A stretch of DNA of 64,000 nt from Anaerotignum sp. (GTDB taxonomy: Bacteria; Bacillota; Clostridia; Lachnospirales; Anaerotignaceae). The notes beneath the pieces were generated by a model. That model saw nothing but the letters and a program-made list of their open reading frames with translations. It made no database searches and was not told where the DNA came from. The DNA lies in assembly GCA_020024265.1 (NCBI GenBank), contig JAHHTW010000003.1, positions 1-64,000 of the forward strand, in the 5' to 3' direction. The first letter of the stretch is position 1. Each line of letters begins with the position of its first letter. Of this stretch, positions 1-8,911 are shown in pieces. The translations under genes were made by a program, and so were the position numbers.

Positions 1-237
1 AAAAAGCCCTAGTTTTGTTTTACGACAGGATGGTACAAATGAACTGTCGGCAAATGATGCATATCTATTATAATCACAATTAAAATATTATGTCAATATA
101 TTTTATAATATAAACACCTCCTATGTTTTCTTGTGTCTTGGCGGACTCAAAACGATTATAATATAGGAGGTTTTGCTTGAAGCTGAAGCTTATGGATTCT
201 CCTCGCATAGCCAGAGGTTTTATTTGGTTATACCAAT

Positions 238-269
238 AAAAAAGATGTCAAAAATTTGACATCTTTTTT
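238..269 (-). terminator. Intrinsic terminator downstream of queF
   Basis: A perfect 15-bp inverted repeat (238-252 with 255-269) has a 2-nt centre and is A-rich on one side and T-rich on the other. It works as a terminator in either direction and lies 10 bases past the queF stop codon. It probably ends the queF transcript. Confidence 0.85.
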
Positions 270-279
270 AAATTTTTAT

Positions 280-777
280 TTAACGATTATCAACTTTTTC
301 AGGATAAAGGTCATGCTGGCTTAGACGCATAAATGCAATATCTTTCCAAGGAGTTCCTTCTTTTCCATAATTGCAATATGGATCTATTGAAATACCTCCC
401 CTTGGAGTAAATTTACCCCATACTTCGATATATTTAGGATCCATAAGGCGGATAAGGTCTTTCATTATAATATTCACACAATCCTCATGAAAATCTCCAT
501 GATTTCTAAAGCTGAAAAGATAAAGTTTTAAAGATTTACTTTCTACCATAATTTTATTTGGTACATAGGATATATATATAGTTGCAAAATCCGGTTGCCC
601 TGTCATAGGACAAAGGCTAGTAAATTCAGGGCAATTAAATTTTACAAAATAATCATTTTCCGTATGTTTATTAGGAAATGTTTCTAAAACTTCCGGTGCA
701 TAATCAGAACGATATTCTGTTTTTTGATTTCCTAAAAGCGTTATTCCGCTAAGTTCTTCTTCTTTTCTTGTACTCAT
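280..777 (-). CDS. queF: NADPH-dependent 7-cyano-7-deazaguanine (preQ0) reductase QueF
   Basis: This cytosolic enzyme reduces the nitrile of preQ0 to the amine preQ1 in queuosine biosynthesis. The protein has 165 residues, the length of the short single-domain QueF (YkvM) type. It carries the family's catalytic cysteine region CPMTGQPDFATI (about residues 56-67), the substrate-binding stretch VESKSLKLYLFSFRNHGDFHE (about 79-98, E at the start and the RNHGxFHE end), and a C-terminal FTPRGGISIDPY motif. The start at 777 follows an AAGGAG site 7 bases upstream. No queCDE gene is next to it, and I could not build a convincing preQ1 riboswitch in its leader. The identification is secure. Confidence 0.95.
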   Translation of the reverse strand: MSTRKEEELSGITLLGNQKTEYRSDYAPEVLETFPNKHTENDYFVKFNCPEFTSLCPMTGQPDFATIYISYVPNKIMVESKSLKLYLFSFRNHGDFHEDCVNIIMKDLIRLMDPKYIEVWGKFTPRGGISIDPYCNYGKEGTPWKDIAFMRLSQHDLYPEKVDNR

Positions 778-2183
778 AATACACTCCTTCTATATAAACA
801 AAAAAATATATACATTTTTAAAATTTTTAATTATAAAAAAATAATAGGGCAAATTTATAAAACTAAATAGAAAAACTAGGAATACAAATAATGCATTCCA
901 TACAGCTTCTACCTATATTTAAAGTAAAACCAGAATACATTTCAAAACGCATATTTTGCCAGAGATCTTCGGTCAGACTAATGTTTTCTATGTTAGATGA
1001 TTACATTACACAGCGTTTACATTTCACAGTCGATAAGAAATCCACATTTTTTAAAATTTTCCTTTAGTCTAACGTATTTATATTAAAAAATCAACCCCGC
1101 AATTCACTTTTCATTTTTTATAAACGACAAAGCTATGAAAATTATATGTTTTTTTAATGTTCTCTATAGTCATATTGCAGTGTAATATGAATGTTATCAT
1201 AGTTTTTTAAGATCATACATTCTGTTTCCAGTATTTTTGTACTTTTGGTTATACTTGAAAAAACATATTCTTACTGCTCTAACAGAAAGCTCTAGCAACT
1301 GAAGACTTTTCTTTGCTGCACCGGACAAGTGTAATTTAAAGTGCAAGTTTGGCATTTTGATCACTTTTTCTCTTTTGTATAATAACTATACAACAGTCTA
1401 GCCGGTGGATAGTTATTATACAAAAAAGCTGTGAAATTTTCTAACATCTCACTGCCGAATAGCGTTTTTTAACTCCAAAAACGCTTTCGTCTCTATAAAA
1501 TTGGATTTTTGTGGATTTGAAATATCCTCAAAACCGTCGAAAGCCTCATTCTTACTAATTTTTCTAAATTATTATATTACTCCTGAATGTCCCATCTTGC
1601 GTGGACAAAAAGTATGCCAAAAGAAGCTGGTTGCCCCTTGGTGTAGAGCTATTTTTCAAAAAAACAGTGCTTCTTGTTTCTTTGAATAGAGGAAACAAAA
1701 AAATCTGGAATGGATTTATCATTTGCCATTACAAATTTTTTTCTTTTCACGTGGTGTGAATCGTGAAGCTGCTGGTGGCGGGCTCGCCTTTATAATCAGT
1801 AAATTCCACAAAGGCACGTGTCTTATGCGAGCTGAGACCAGAACGATACTTTTTTACCTGACTGATATCAACGATTTTGGCAAGGGTGGAATGGTGTATG
1901 TTTTCGTTGAAAGGCATAAAATCTACTCGCTTTCTGTGTTGTTTGGGGTTTATAAATGGGAAAGTCGATTGCTTGTTTTATTGGTTTTGCTGTGCAACCG
2001 TTTGGCTCTGCTTTGGTTTCTTCGGTGCCTTTTCTGGCACAAGGCAGGCATCATGCTTCTGCAATTTATATGATTATATCATGGATTTTGCATGTGTCCA
2101 ATTGTAAATCCTTGTATGTATACATAATATTGCTCATTGTACCTTATCAACCCACCCAATAAACGATATCTCCTGATTCCTCA
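778..2183. other. Gene-poor AT-rich stretch
   Basis: About 1.4 kb with no gene I can support. Open frames at 1501-1689, 1723-2073 and 1877-2107 lack ribosome binding sites and family resemblance. The stretch holds two clear inverted repeats, one listed separately at 1373-1425 and a 9-bp one at 1461-1485. A 56-codon minus-strand frame at 1747-1917 reads like protein in places but has no Shine-Dalgarno. It is probably the remains of decayed genes. Confidence 0.5.
1373..1425. repeat. Perfect 17-bp inverted repeat
   Basis: Bases 1373-1389 (TTTTGTATAATAACTAT) are exactly complementary to 1409-1425 around a 19-base loop containing TCTAG. There is no gene on either side. It could be the terminator of a lost gene, a regulator operator, or the paired ends of a small excised element. 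The short T/A runs at its edges give some support to a terminator. Confidence 0.6.
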
Positions 2184-2239
2184 CGAAGAAAGACAAGAGG
2201 AACACCGCTGTCACGCACCGTTCCTCTTGTCTTTCTTTG
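2184..2239. terminator. Long hairpin downstream of pdxS, probable terminator
   Basis: Bases 2186-2203 pair with 2220-2237 as an 18-bp perfect stem with a 16-base loop. The hairpin sits about 65 bases beyond the pdxS stop codon. Reading leftward, the second arm ends in a short T-rich stretch and not a true U tract. It is therefore either a weak or bidirectional terminator or an RNA-stabilising stem. Confidence 0.55.
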
Positions 2240-2302
2240 CCTTTTTCTGCATTGTTGGTACAAATCCATCTTTCGGAAGCAATCTCCAACATATACTAAA
2301 AA

Positions 2303-3178
2303 TTATTCACCACGCTCTGCCATCAGTACTTTGATTTCACTTTCATTGATACCGACCATTGCTTCGCCCAGATCTTCGGATACTTCAGCAATTACCTTAG
2401 CATCTTTGTAATTCTTGACCGCTTTTACAATGGCTGCGGCACGCTTTGCAGGGTCACCGGATTTGAAAATACCACTGCCAACGAACACACCGTCTGCACC
2501 AAGCTGCATCATGAGGGCAGCATCGGCAGGGGTCGCTACACCGCCTGCGGAGAAGTTGGCAACCGGCAGACGACCGTTATCATGGACATACTTTACCAGT
2601 TCATAAGGCACCTGATATTCCTTTGCCGCCTCAAAAAGTTCATCCTTCCGCAGGGTTGTCAGCGCTCTCATCTCTTTGTTGATGGTACGCATATGCTGCA
2701 CTGCCTGCACCACATCTCCCGTTCCTGCCTCGCCTTTGGTGCGAATCATGCAGGCACCTTCCTGAATCCTTCTCAGTGCTTCTCCCAAGTTTCTTGCACC
2801 ACAGACAAACGGTGTTTTGAACTCTGTTTTATCAATATGATAAACATTGTCCGCTGGACTTAACACTTCGCTTTCATCAATATAGTCGATATTGATGGCT
2901 TCCAGAATCCCCGCCTCTACAAAATGACCGATCCGGCATTTTGCCATAACGGGAATTTTAACTGCTGCCTGAATCCCCTTGATCATCTTGGGATCACTCA
3001 TTCTGGAAATACCGCCTGCAGCACGAATGTCCGCAGGAATCCGCTCCAGTGCCATCACTGCGCTTGCGCCTGCCGCCTCGGCAATCTTTGCCTGTTCCGG
3101 CGTGGTAACATCCATGATAACGCCGCCTCTCAGGCTGTCTGTCAACTTTACTGCTGCTGCATATTCTTCTTTTGTCAT
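2303..3178 (-). CDS. pdxS: Pyridoxal 5'-phosphate synthase, PdxS subunit
   Basis: PdxS makes PLP from ribose 5-phosphate, glyceraldehyde 3-phosphate and ammonia. The ammonia normally comes from the glutaminase PdxT. The protein is a 291-residue (beta/alpha)8 barrel with the family signatures LTDSLRGGVIMDVTTPEQA near the N-terminus, VMALERIPADIRAAGGISRM, PVMAKCRIGHFVEA (catalytic lysine in MAK), and the phosphate loop NFSAGGVATPADAALMMQLG. I chose the start at 3178 because GGAGGG lies 7 bases upstream and homologues begin here; 16 further upstream codons are open. No pdxT follows within the window, which is unusual. The divergent neighbour is a MocR/PdxR-type regulator, so expression is probably tuned to PLP. 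Confidence 0.96.
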   Translation of the reverse strand: MTKEEYAAAVKLTDSLRGGVIMDVTTPEQAKIAEAAGASAVMALERIPADIRAAGGISRMSDPKMIKGIQAAVKIPVMAKCRIGHFVEAGILEAINIDYIDESEVLSPADNVYHIDKTEFKTPFVCGARNLGEALRRIQEGACMIRTKGEAGTGDVVQAVQHMRTINKEMRALTTLRKDELFEAAKEYQVPYELVKYVHDNGRLPVANFSAGGVATPADAALMMQLGADGVFVGSGIFKSGDPAKRAAAIVKAVKNYKDAKVIAEVSEDLGEAMVGINESEIKVLMAERGE

Positions 3179-3291
3179 GCTTTTTCCCTCCTGATAGTAG
3201 ATTATTTTCGAAAAGTGTGCTATCATTATAATACAAAACTGTACCTCTTAAAATATACAGTTTTAACTCTTTTTGAAGGGACAATTTTTTT
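3179..3291. promoter_or_regulatory. pdxS/pdxR divergent promoter region with candidate operator
   Basis: This 113-bp region separates two diverging genes. A perfect 9-bp inverted repeat, AAAACTGTA (3235-3243) and TACAGTTTT (3256-3264), lies in its middle. A TATAAT-like -10 for pdxS reads leftward at 3230-3225, with a weak TTAAGA -35 at 3251-3246 inside the repeat spacer. A regulator bound to the repeat would therefore overlap the pdxS promoter. The operator role is inferred from position and symmetry. Confidence 0.5.
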
Positions 3292-4638
3292 ATGATCTAT
3301 GACTACATTACACTGGACAGAAACACTTCTGTCCCTTTGTGCCATCAGCTTACCCTTGCCCTGCAAAAAAGCATTGACACAAAACGTATCCAAAAAAATG
3401 AAAAACTCCCCTCAATCCGCATGGCGGCTGCGGAATTGAAGGTCAGCCGTACCACGGTGGAATCTGCCTATATTCAGCTTTGCAATAAGGGCTATTTAGA
3501 GAGTCGTCCTCAAAGCGGCTACTATGTCCAAGAGAAAATTCCTGCCCCGCAAATGAGAAAGAATCCGCCCCCAGCCCCTGCGTTGCCCGTCCGCTGGGAT
3601 TTTTCCTCCGGTCAGGTGGTCAGCAAAACAACCGACATTCTTCTTTGGTGCAAACAGATGCGGTCTGCGCTGCAAAACCAAGCAGATATGCTTTCCTATG
3701 GAAACCCCCAAGGAGAAGATTCTCTGCGTCATGCCATTGCCGAATATGCATACAGAACAAGGGGCGTGGAAACAGAAAAAGACAGCATCATCGTCGGCGC
3801 AGGCACACAGCTGCTGTTTATGCTCTTTTGCAGTCTTTATGGCAAACGCGGGACAGTTGCCATGCCAGCCCCCGGATTTAAGCAGGCAGAACGGATTTTT
3901 CGGGATTATGGCTTTTCCATTGTGTACGTAGATACAGACAAGGAAAAGCCCCTCTTGCAGCAGCTGGAGGAATCCGATGCCTGTCTTTATTTGGACATTC
4001 CTGCCCAACAGCCAAAAAGAACCCCCGGAGAGGTCAAGCAGCATTATGGTGATTTATTGGCTTGGGCATCCGCAAAAGAAGAACGCTTGATTTTAGAGGA
4101 CGATTATAACGGAGAACTGCGGTATCTCACCCGTCCTCTGCCCGCCTTACAGCAAATGAACCATGATAAGGTGTCCTATTTTGGCAGTTTCTCCAAGCTC
4201 CTTCTGCCTTCCGTGCGTATTGCCTATATGGTGCTGCCAAAACAGCTTATGGAGACTTATCAGCAAAGAATCACAGACTACAATCCTACCGTAGGAAAAA
4301 TCGAACAGCTTGCCCTTGCCGCCTATATCCAAAAAGGGTATCTGGAAAAGCATCTGCGGCGGTTAAGAAACCTGTACCGCAAAAAAAGCGATGCCATCGT
4401 TACCGCCTTGGCACAGTATTTCCCTTTGGACGCTATTTCCTTATGGGAAACCTCGTTTTCTGTTACCATCCCGCTCACTTACCCTTTGAAAATAGAAACC
4501 CAAGAACGATTGACACAGGCAGGCATAAAACTGGACTGGACAGAAAACCAATCCCTTCGGCTTAGCTTCAGTGGTATTCCCTATGAGGATATCCCAGCAG
4601 GCGTAGATACCCTATGCCGCATTTTGAAAGAATCATAA
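3292..4638 (+). CDS. pdxR: MocR/PdxR-type GntR-aminotransferase regulator, likely PdxR
   Basis: A 448-residue transcription factor of the MocR subfamily. An N-terminal GntR winged helix (about residues 10-80, with KLPSIRMAAAELKVSRTT and the wing SRPQSGYYV) is joined by a proline-rich linker to a fold-type I aminotransferase-like domain. That domain has the PLP-binding lysine in YFGSFSKLLLPSVRI and the upstream DDYNGELRY motif. Members next to pdxS sense PLP and control its synthesis. Divergent placement from pdxS and the intervening palindrome support that role here. The length is normal. The ATG at 3292 follows GAAGGG at about 12 bases. The specific PdxR assignment rests on context; the MocR family is certain. 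Confidence 0.88.
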   Translation: MIYDYITLDRNTSVPLCHQLTLALQKSIDTKRIQKNEKLPSIRMAAAELKVSRTTVESAYIQLCNKGYLESRPQSGYYVQEKIPAPQMRKNPPPAPALPVRWDFSSGQVVSKTTDILLWCKQMRSALQNQADMLSYGNPQGEDSLRHAIAEYAYRTRGVETEKDSIIVGAGTQLLFMLFCSLYGKRGTVAMPAPGFKQAERIFRDYGFSIVYVDTDKEKPLLQQLEESDACLYLDIPAQQPKRTPGEVKQHYGDLLAWASAKEERLILEDDYNGELRYLTRPLPALQQMNHDKVSYFGSFSKLLLPSVRIAYMVLPKQLMETYQQRITDYNPTVGKIEQLALAAYIQKGYLEKHLRRLRNLYRKKSDAIVTALAQYFPLDAISLWETSFSVTIPLTYPLKIETQERLTQAGIKLDWTENQSLRLSFSGIPYEDIPAGVDTLCRILKES

Positions 4639-4764
4639 TGCTATGGCGCACATCGCCGCCTTTCCTGCCCACGGATACATTTTGGTACACAAGTCATAAA
4701 TACTGGCCCGTGATATTTTGACGCACAACGGAATTGCAATCACCAGTCTGGTCATCGTCTTTTG
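4633..4764 (-). pseudogene. 3' remnant of a membrane-protein gene cut by the IS3 element
   Basis: Reading leftward from the IS edge, an open frame of about 40 codons encodes a hydrophobic then basic tail (MTRLVIAIPLCVKIS, then YDLCTKMYPWAGKA) and ends at 4633. It has no start of its own and begins at the IS3 terminal repeat, so it is probably the C-terminal end of a gene whose front was removed. I do not recognise the family; a small transporter or S-component-like protein is possible. It overlaps the pdxR stop codon convergently. Confidence 0.4.
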
Positions 4765-4823
4765 TGGACTATAGTCAATAAAGTGGATACAATTTATAAA
4801 GAAAAAGTGCCGAGTACAGCTGC

Positions 4824-5400
4824 TTAGAGCTGTGCCCAGTACCATTCTTCTTTTTCATTAGGTGTCATCATTCCGAGAGAACTATGCGGTCTCTTGGCAT
4901 TATAGAATCCTTCAATGTATTCGAACACAGATAACTGGAGTTCCTGCAGAGAATGATATGTTTTACGGTTCACTTCTTCTTTTTTGAGGTACTTGAAGAA
5001 GCATTCACAGCAGGCATTATCGAAAGGATATCCTTTTTTGGAAAGATGGTTGGTGCAGTGGCCGTTTTCATTGTGTTTGCGAGGATGAAAAGGCTTTTCG
5101 GTAGACATCTTTGGTAATTGAAGTGATTTCATCAGGCGGTACACTCGTCCGACGCTGATGTGAATGCCATAATCACGCGGTGATTTTATATGCTCCAAGC
5201 CGTTTGTTATAGTGGGCATAAATGTGAAGAATTTTGGAAGCAATCACTTGATTTTCTTTGGTTCTGTCGGCTGGTACTGAATTGTAATGTTTATAGTAGG
5301 TGCTGCGGTTGATACCTAAGACGCGACAGAGAGTTTTTATGTCATGTTGAAATCTAAGCTTATGAACTGCTTCTAATCGTTGTCTGAGTGTGGCGTGGAG
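4824..5400 (-). pseudogene. IS3-family transposase OrfB, frameshifted and internally deleted
   Basis: The N-terminal part reads in one frame from about 5400 (RQRLEAVHKLRFQHDIKT, then VLGINRSTYYKHY) to about 5185, where a few bases are missing and the frame shifts within the HTH_21-type region. The second frame continues (RDYGIHISVGRVYRLMKS), then jumps at about 5065 straight from the pre-catalytic linker to the C-terminal rve end (KGYPFDNACCECFFKYLKKE, and AKRPHSSLGMMTPNE). The first two acidic residues of the DDE triad fall in the deleted segment. The transposase is certainly inactive. Confidence 0.88.
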
Positions 5401-5666
5401 ATGGCAATCGCTTTTTTTAGTATGAGGTTCTCTTCTTCGAGTTGAGCGAGCCGTTTTTGAAGTTCTTTGACTTGTTTGGCAGTCATGACTTCACCATCAT
5501 CTGTTTCAACGGTTGTGTATTGTTTGATCCAGCGAGTGAGAGCAGTCTGAGACACTCCGTATTCTTTACAAAGAGCAGTTTGCGTTTTGCCATCGGATTG
5601 ATATAGATTTACGAATGTTCTTTTGAAGTCTTCGTCATAGCGGATACCTTTGTTATTTGTGGACAT
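5373..5666 (-). CDS. IS3-family transposase OrfA
   Basis: A 97-residue DNA-binding subunit. It has a helix-turn-helix (about residues 8-50, YDEDFKRTFVNLYQSDGK, then YGVSQTALTRWIKQY) and a C-terminal leucine-zipper coiled coil (VKELQKRLAQLEEENLILKK). It normally pairs with OrfB through a programmed frameshift; here OrfB is broken. It starts at 5666 behind AGGAGG. It could still bind the element's ends, or repress related elements elsewhere, but there is no evidence for that. Confidence 0.9.
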   Translation of the reverse strand: MSTNNKGIRYDEDFKRTFVNLYQSDGKTQTALCKEYGVSQTALTRWIKQYTTVETDDGEVMTAKQVKELQKRLAQLEEENLILKKAIAISTPHSDND

Positions 5667-5800
5667 ATGGATACCTCCTTTTGGTGTCCGCTTTTTTTAA
5701 TATAGATCCAATTTTTGAGAATGAAAGTACATTTGATATTTTATAAAATATAAGTTATTCTATAAAAAAATAGAGAAAGCAAAAGGAGCGAGTACATATT

Positions 5801-6022
5801 ATGAAATGCGGATATTGTCAAAATGAAATGAAAGAGGGATGGATACCAACAGCAGCAATAGAATGGATTCCTTGGGAAGGAGAAGCAAAATACAGATATG
5901 ATAAGCAAGAAAAAGACAAAGGGTTTCGTTTGGGAAAACATCAATTTTTTGATAAAAAGAAACAAAAAGCGTGGTATTGTCCAATATGTGATGTGATTGT
6001 GATTGATTGCAAAGATGAATAA
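5801..6022 (+). CDS. Small zinc-ribbon protein, DUF6487 (PF20097)-like
   Basis: A 73-residue protein with two CxxC knuckles, MKCGYC at the N-terminus and YCPICD near the C-terminus, bracketing an IEWIPWEGEAKYRYD middle. This pattern fits the small uncharacterised PF20097/DUF6487 family. The cysteines should bind one zinc ion. A strong AAAGGAGC site precedes the start. It stands alone at the left edge of the accessory island, just after the IS3 remnant. Its function is unknown. The family assignment is from memory of the motif layout. Confidence 0.65.
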   Translation: MKCGYCQNEMKEGWIPTAAIEWIPWEGEAKYRYDKQEKDKGFRLGKHQFFDKKKQKAWYCPICDVIVIDCKDE

Positions 6023-6095
6023 AATAAAGGGAAAAACTGGAAAGAATGAGAAGGTTTGTTTTCATCTACAACAGTTATATAAAAAATATAAAAAT

Positions 6096-6182
6096 AAAAA
6101 GTGATTGCATATGAATTACCTCCCAAAAGTTAGAAGTAAAAACAAACAATTGGGAGAAAAATTTAGAAAGTAATCACTTTTT
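6096..6182. repeat. Nested inverted-repeat element, possible IS3-type mini-element
   Basis: Outer arms AAAAAGTGATT (6096-6106) and AATCACTTTTT (6172-6182) are perfect complements. Inside them CTCCCAA (6120-6126) pairs with TTGGGAG (6150-6156). The stretch CTCCCAAAAGTTAGA resembles the terminal sequence of several IS3-family elements of Firmicutes. The whole is 87 bp without coding capacity, like a MITE or the joined ends of a deleted IS. The outer arm is also T-rich enough to act as a terminator. Confidence 0.5.
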
Positions 6183-7281
6183 TTCTGCAATAAAATGATT
6201 CTTGGTTAGTTTCTATATCTCTTGTTAAACATATTTTTTGTTGATACATAAAAGGGAAAGCAGTGCAATAAAGTGAGGCATGAAAAATAAAGAGATGAAA
6301 TGCAAAAGGATAACCAAAGAAAGGTTGGAGGCTAAAAACCAAAAATTGAATGATTGCAAAGAAATTGAGGATAGAAAGACAAGTCGCTGTTTATGTCGCC
6401 TTGTTTGTCCTTTTGTACCATTTTGAAAAGGAGGTGGAGCCGAACATAGAAAAGTGAAATTGAGGAAAATGAAATGCGGGGCAAGGCGGGCTGGATGATT
6501 TTACAGCCTGTTATTTTTTATTTGTGAATAACTACAAATATAGTTTTTTGACATGGAAACTATTGCCTGTTATTTGTTGCAATGTTAATATAATAAAAAA
6601 TACAAAAAAGGATATCTCTATTGGGAATATGCTGAATGGCATATAAACAAGAAAACCAATATTCCGTTTTTGTAGGTGAAAAAAGTGGTATAAAGATGAA
6701 AATAAAAGGCTTATCGTACATGAAGATGGCAAAACTTCCTGTATAGGCATACATCTGCGGATCTATGGTCAAACTCAACAAGGTTGTGATTTTCTCATTC
6801 GTTATTCCGGATTGTGTTGTGTAGTCTGAACTGGTTCAACTTGCGGGTTTATTATTTGAATGAGAACCTAGAGGAGTGGATGGAACTGAGCTGTAACAAG
6901 GAAATGTTGGCATTTGTAGATTCTTCCTACAGGTACGCCTACATAAACACATTGTAGAAGGTGATGGAGTAGTAGCGCATACAGGTTGAATGAAAAGGTC
7001 ACCCATCTGTTTCTTATTTCCAAAATGGAAAAAGCATCAACAAAATCAGAATAAGGATGTCGAAGCAATTATTGCAAATAGTATTTTTGCAGAAGAAAAA
7101 ACTAGGATTAACAAAAGCAAATACTTTTGTCATATGGGGGGTTTTATTGTAAATTAAGGGGTTCTAGATATAGTACAAGACATTCTACAATTTATACCAT
7201 ATTTAGAGTCTAAGATGTGAAGAGGGGCAGATGCATTCAAGTATTTGCCTATTATTTCCTTATACAAACTATAGGAATGAG
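6183..7281. other. Non-coding or decayed stretch before the 7.3-kb gene
   Basis: About 1.1 kb of AT-rich DNA without an intact gene. Short readable pieces occur, for example a plus-strand segment at about 7018-7156 (FPKWKKHQQNQNKDVEAIIA), interrupted on both sides. These look like remains of island genes. I see no RNA gene and no convincing promoter. Confidence 0.5.
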
Positions 7282-8016
7282 ATGATAAACTTGAAAAATC
7301 TTAAAGTATATAAAAAGACAAATATAAAGAAGAAAATATGCTGTTGTTTTTTCTCCCTAATGTTTATATTTTTTTTAATCGTAATATTGAATTGTACAAT
7401 TCAATATAGAACATATCTACTTGATCCGACCCAAAACAATCATGAATATAAAAGCATGCAGGAGAATTTAGATTTGTATCAGAAGAATTATTTATCTGAT
7501 AAAAATGGTGAACTATTTTGGGGAGATATTCGTGTATTAGAAACTAACTGGTTAAATTTCAAAAAAGATACTACTTACATAGTTCCATATGCATATATTC
7601 AAATATCGGATATCCCTACATATAACACAATGAAGTGGCCAATCACTATTGGTTTAGTTTCTTTTCGCTTTGAAGAAGATACAGAAATAAAATCAATCAC
7701 ATCTAGAATAAATGACTTGGAATTGTTTGTTGAGTTGAATGAAAATACAGATATTTCATACCCGATATCAAGAAATCTAAAACATACAAATTCAATAGAT
7801 TTAAACTTACAAGGAATGGAGTTTGATCAAGATAATGATGAGCTATATTGTGAAATACGGGTAGCAACTTACAATTCTGATGTAAATCCAAATGAATTAA
7901 GTAAGGTAAAATTAAATTGTAGAGGAAATGCCGTTGTGGATAACAAAATCTTAGATGAGACCTTAATTGAATTTAGTATTCAAATAGAGAAAGATTATAT
8001 TAATAATAAAAAATAA
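7282..8016 (+). CDS. Membrane-anchored hypothetical protein
   Basis: A 244-residue protein. A lysine-rich N-terminus (KVYKKTNIKKK) is followed by one strong hydrophobic segment (about residues 20-42), then an acidic, extracellular-type domain with no family I recognise (GELFWGDIRVLETNW, PYAYIQISDIP, LFVELNENTDISYPISRN). The topology is N-in with the bulk outside. Two starts are possible, 7282 and 7231 with AGAGGGG before it; I prefer 7282 because the basic anchor then begins the protein. It is much more AT-rich than its neighbours and is closed by a good terminator. In this setting a membrane immunity or surface protein is plausible but unproven. Confidence 0.65.
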   Translation: MINLKNLKVYKKTNIKKKICCCFFSLMFIFFLIVILNCTIQYRTYLLDPTQNNHEYKSMQENLDLYQKNYLSDKNGELFWGDIRVLETNWLNFKKDTTYIVPYAYIQISDIPTYNTMKWPITIGLVSFRFEEDTEIKSITSRINDLELFVELNENTDISYPISRNLKHTNSIDLNLQGMEFDQDNDELYCEIRVATYNSDVNPNELSKVKLNCRGNAVVDNKILDETLIEFSIQIEKDYINNKK

Positions 8017-8050
8017 GTGTACTATTACAATAGTCCTTCAGACTATCGAG

Positions 8051-8077
8051 AAAGTCCAGCAAAAGCTGGGCTTTTTT
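8051..8077 (+). terminator. Intrinsic terminator after the 7.3-kb gene
   Basis: AAAGTCCAGC (8051-8060), loop AAAA, GCTGGGCTTT (8065-8074) with one G-T wobble, then a T run to 8077. It lies 35 bases after the stop codon. Confidence 0.85.
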
Positions 8078-8254
8078 GATAAAATAAAAACTGATGATAG
8101 AAACACCAACATAAAAAAGTTGTGAAAAAAGTAGTGCCAAAGGCAGCAAAACTGTATGATTGTATGATCTGTCTACAAAATCAAAAGTATAAAAAGACAG
8201 TAACAAAACACATATGATCAGAGTATTTTGCAATAGTAGAAGATATCCAATACG

Positions 8255-8765
8255 CTGAAGTACAAAGAGAAAATCTAAAGCTGCCAGAGCTTGCTTTTTA
8301 TCAGCCGTCTGATAAATTATTTCCAAATCTATGGCAAATGCTTTTCTGTCTTTATCCGGAACATACTTCGAGGTATTTCTCACTTGATGAACGATACATT
8401 TTTGATATTCTGTTTTAGGAAATGCTGTAGCAATCGTTTTCTTGATACCGGTAAGTCCATCTGCACAAATCATCAGGATATATTTTACACTACGATTCTT
8501 TCATTCAGTTAAAACAGAGAGCCGATATTTTGAACTTCATTTTCTTCAATACGAATGGTAAGCACTTCTTTCTTGCCTTCCGTATAAATTACAAGAATCA
8601 CATATACTGCAAGTTTCCGGATTATTCCATTATCACGAACAGAGTAGTGTATCGCAACAATATACAGGATCGGATAGACTTCATCAAGAGAGCGGTTCTA
8701 TCAGTCTTTAATCTATGGAAGAATCTTATTTGTAACATTTGATCCATAGAACACCCTTCATAACA
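8255..8765 (-). pseudogene. IS256/Mutator-family transposase remnant, left copy
   Basis: Read leftward, the segment encodes in shifting frames the middle of an IS256-type transposase: LDEVYPILYI, IHYSVRDNGIIRKLAVYVIL, KKEVLTIRIEENE, then MICADGLTGIKKTIATAFPK, CIVHQVRNTSKYVPDKDRKA. The DGLTG motif and the aspartate-bearing YID/YIV strand are the catalytic region. The match to the right-hand copy at 37.65-38.6 kb is close and stops abruptly at about 8268. Beyond that the 157-residue frame simply runs through unrelated AT-rich DNA, giving a spurious hydrophobic tail. Several stops and frameshifts are present. Confidence 0.85.
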
Positions 8766-8911
8766 CTAAAAAGTTTCACACTCTCTCTGATTCCTAATGT
8801 TTATAAAAATCCATCATCATTTTTTATAAAAAAATATTAAAATTTTCTCATTTATGATATAATTTGATTATTCTCAGTTGTTTTATAGGACGGGTTGCTT
8901 AAAGCATAAAT

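Larger units (their letters stand above)
4765..5710 (-). mobile_element. Decayed IS3-family insertion sequence
   Basis: An approximately 946-bp element with imperfect terminal inverted repeats: TGGACTATAGTCAATAAAG at 4765 and the complement of TGGATCTATATTAAAAAAAG ending at 5710. It contains an intact orfA and a damaged orfB, both minus strand. It is shorter than normal for IS3 (about 1.2-1.5 kb) because the catalytic core is partly deleted. No target-site duplication is visible, which fits loss of flanking DNA or a non-simple insertion. It cannot move on its own. Confidence 0.8.

Noticed and set aside
778..900. preQ1 riboswitch upstream of queF
   Set aside because: The leader is AT-rich, but I could not find the short preQ1-I stem with its A-rich tail in the correct orientation. 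A covariance search would decide.
1747..1917. 56-codon minus-strand frame (MPFNENIHHSTLAKIVDISQ)
   Set aside because: It reads somewhat like protein but has no Shine-Dalgarno and no recognisable family, and lies in a decayed stretch.
8000..8473. 157-residue minus-strand frame that looks like a transposase fused to a membrane domain
   Set aside because: The transposase part ends abruptly at about 8268 compared with the other copy. The hydrophobic remainder is AT-rich DNA including the terminator of the 7.3-kb gene read backwards, so the fusion is accidental.
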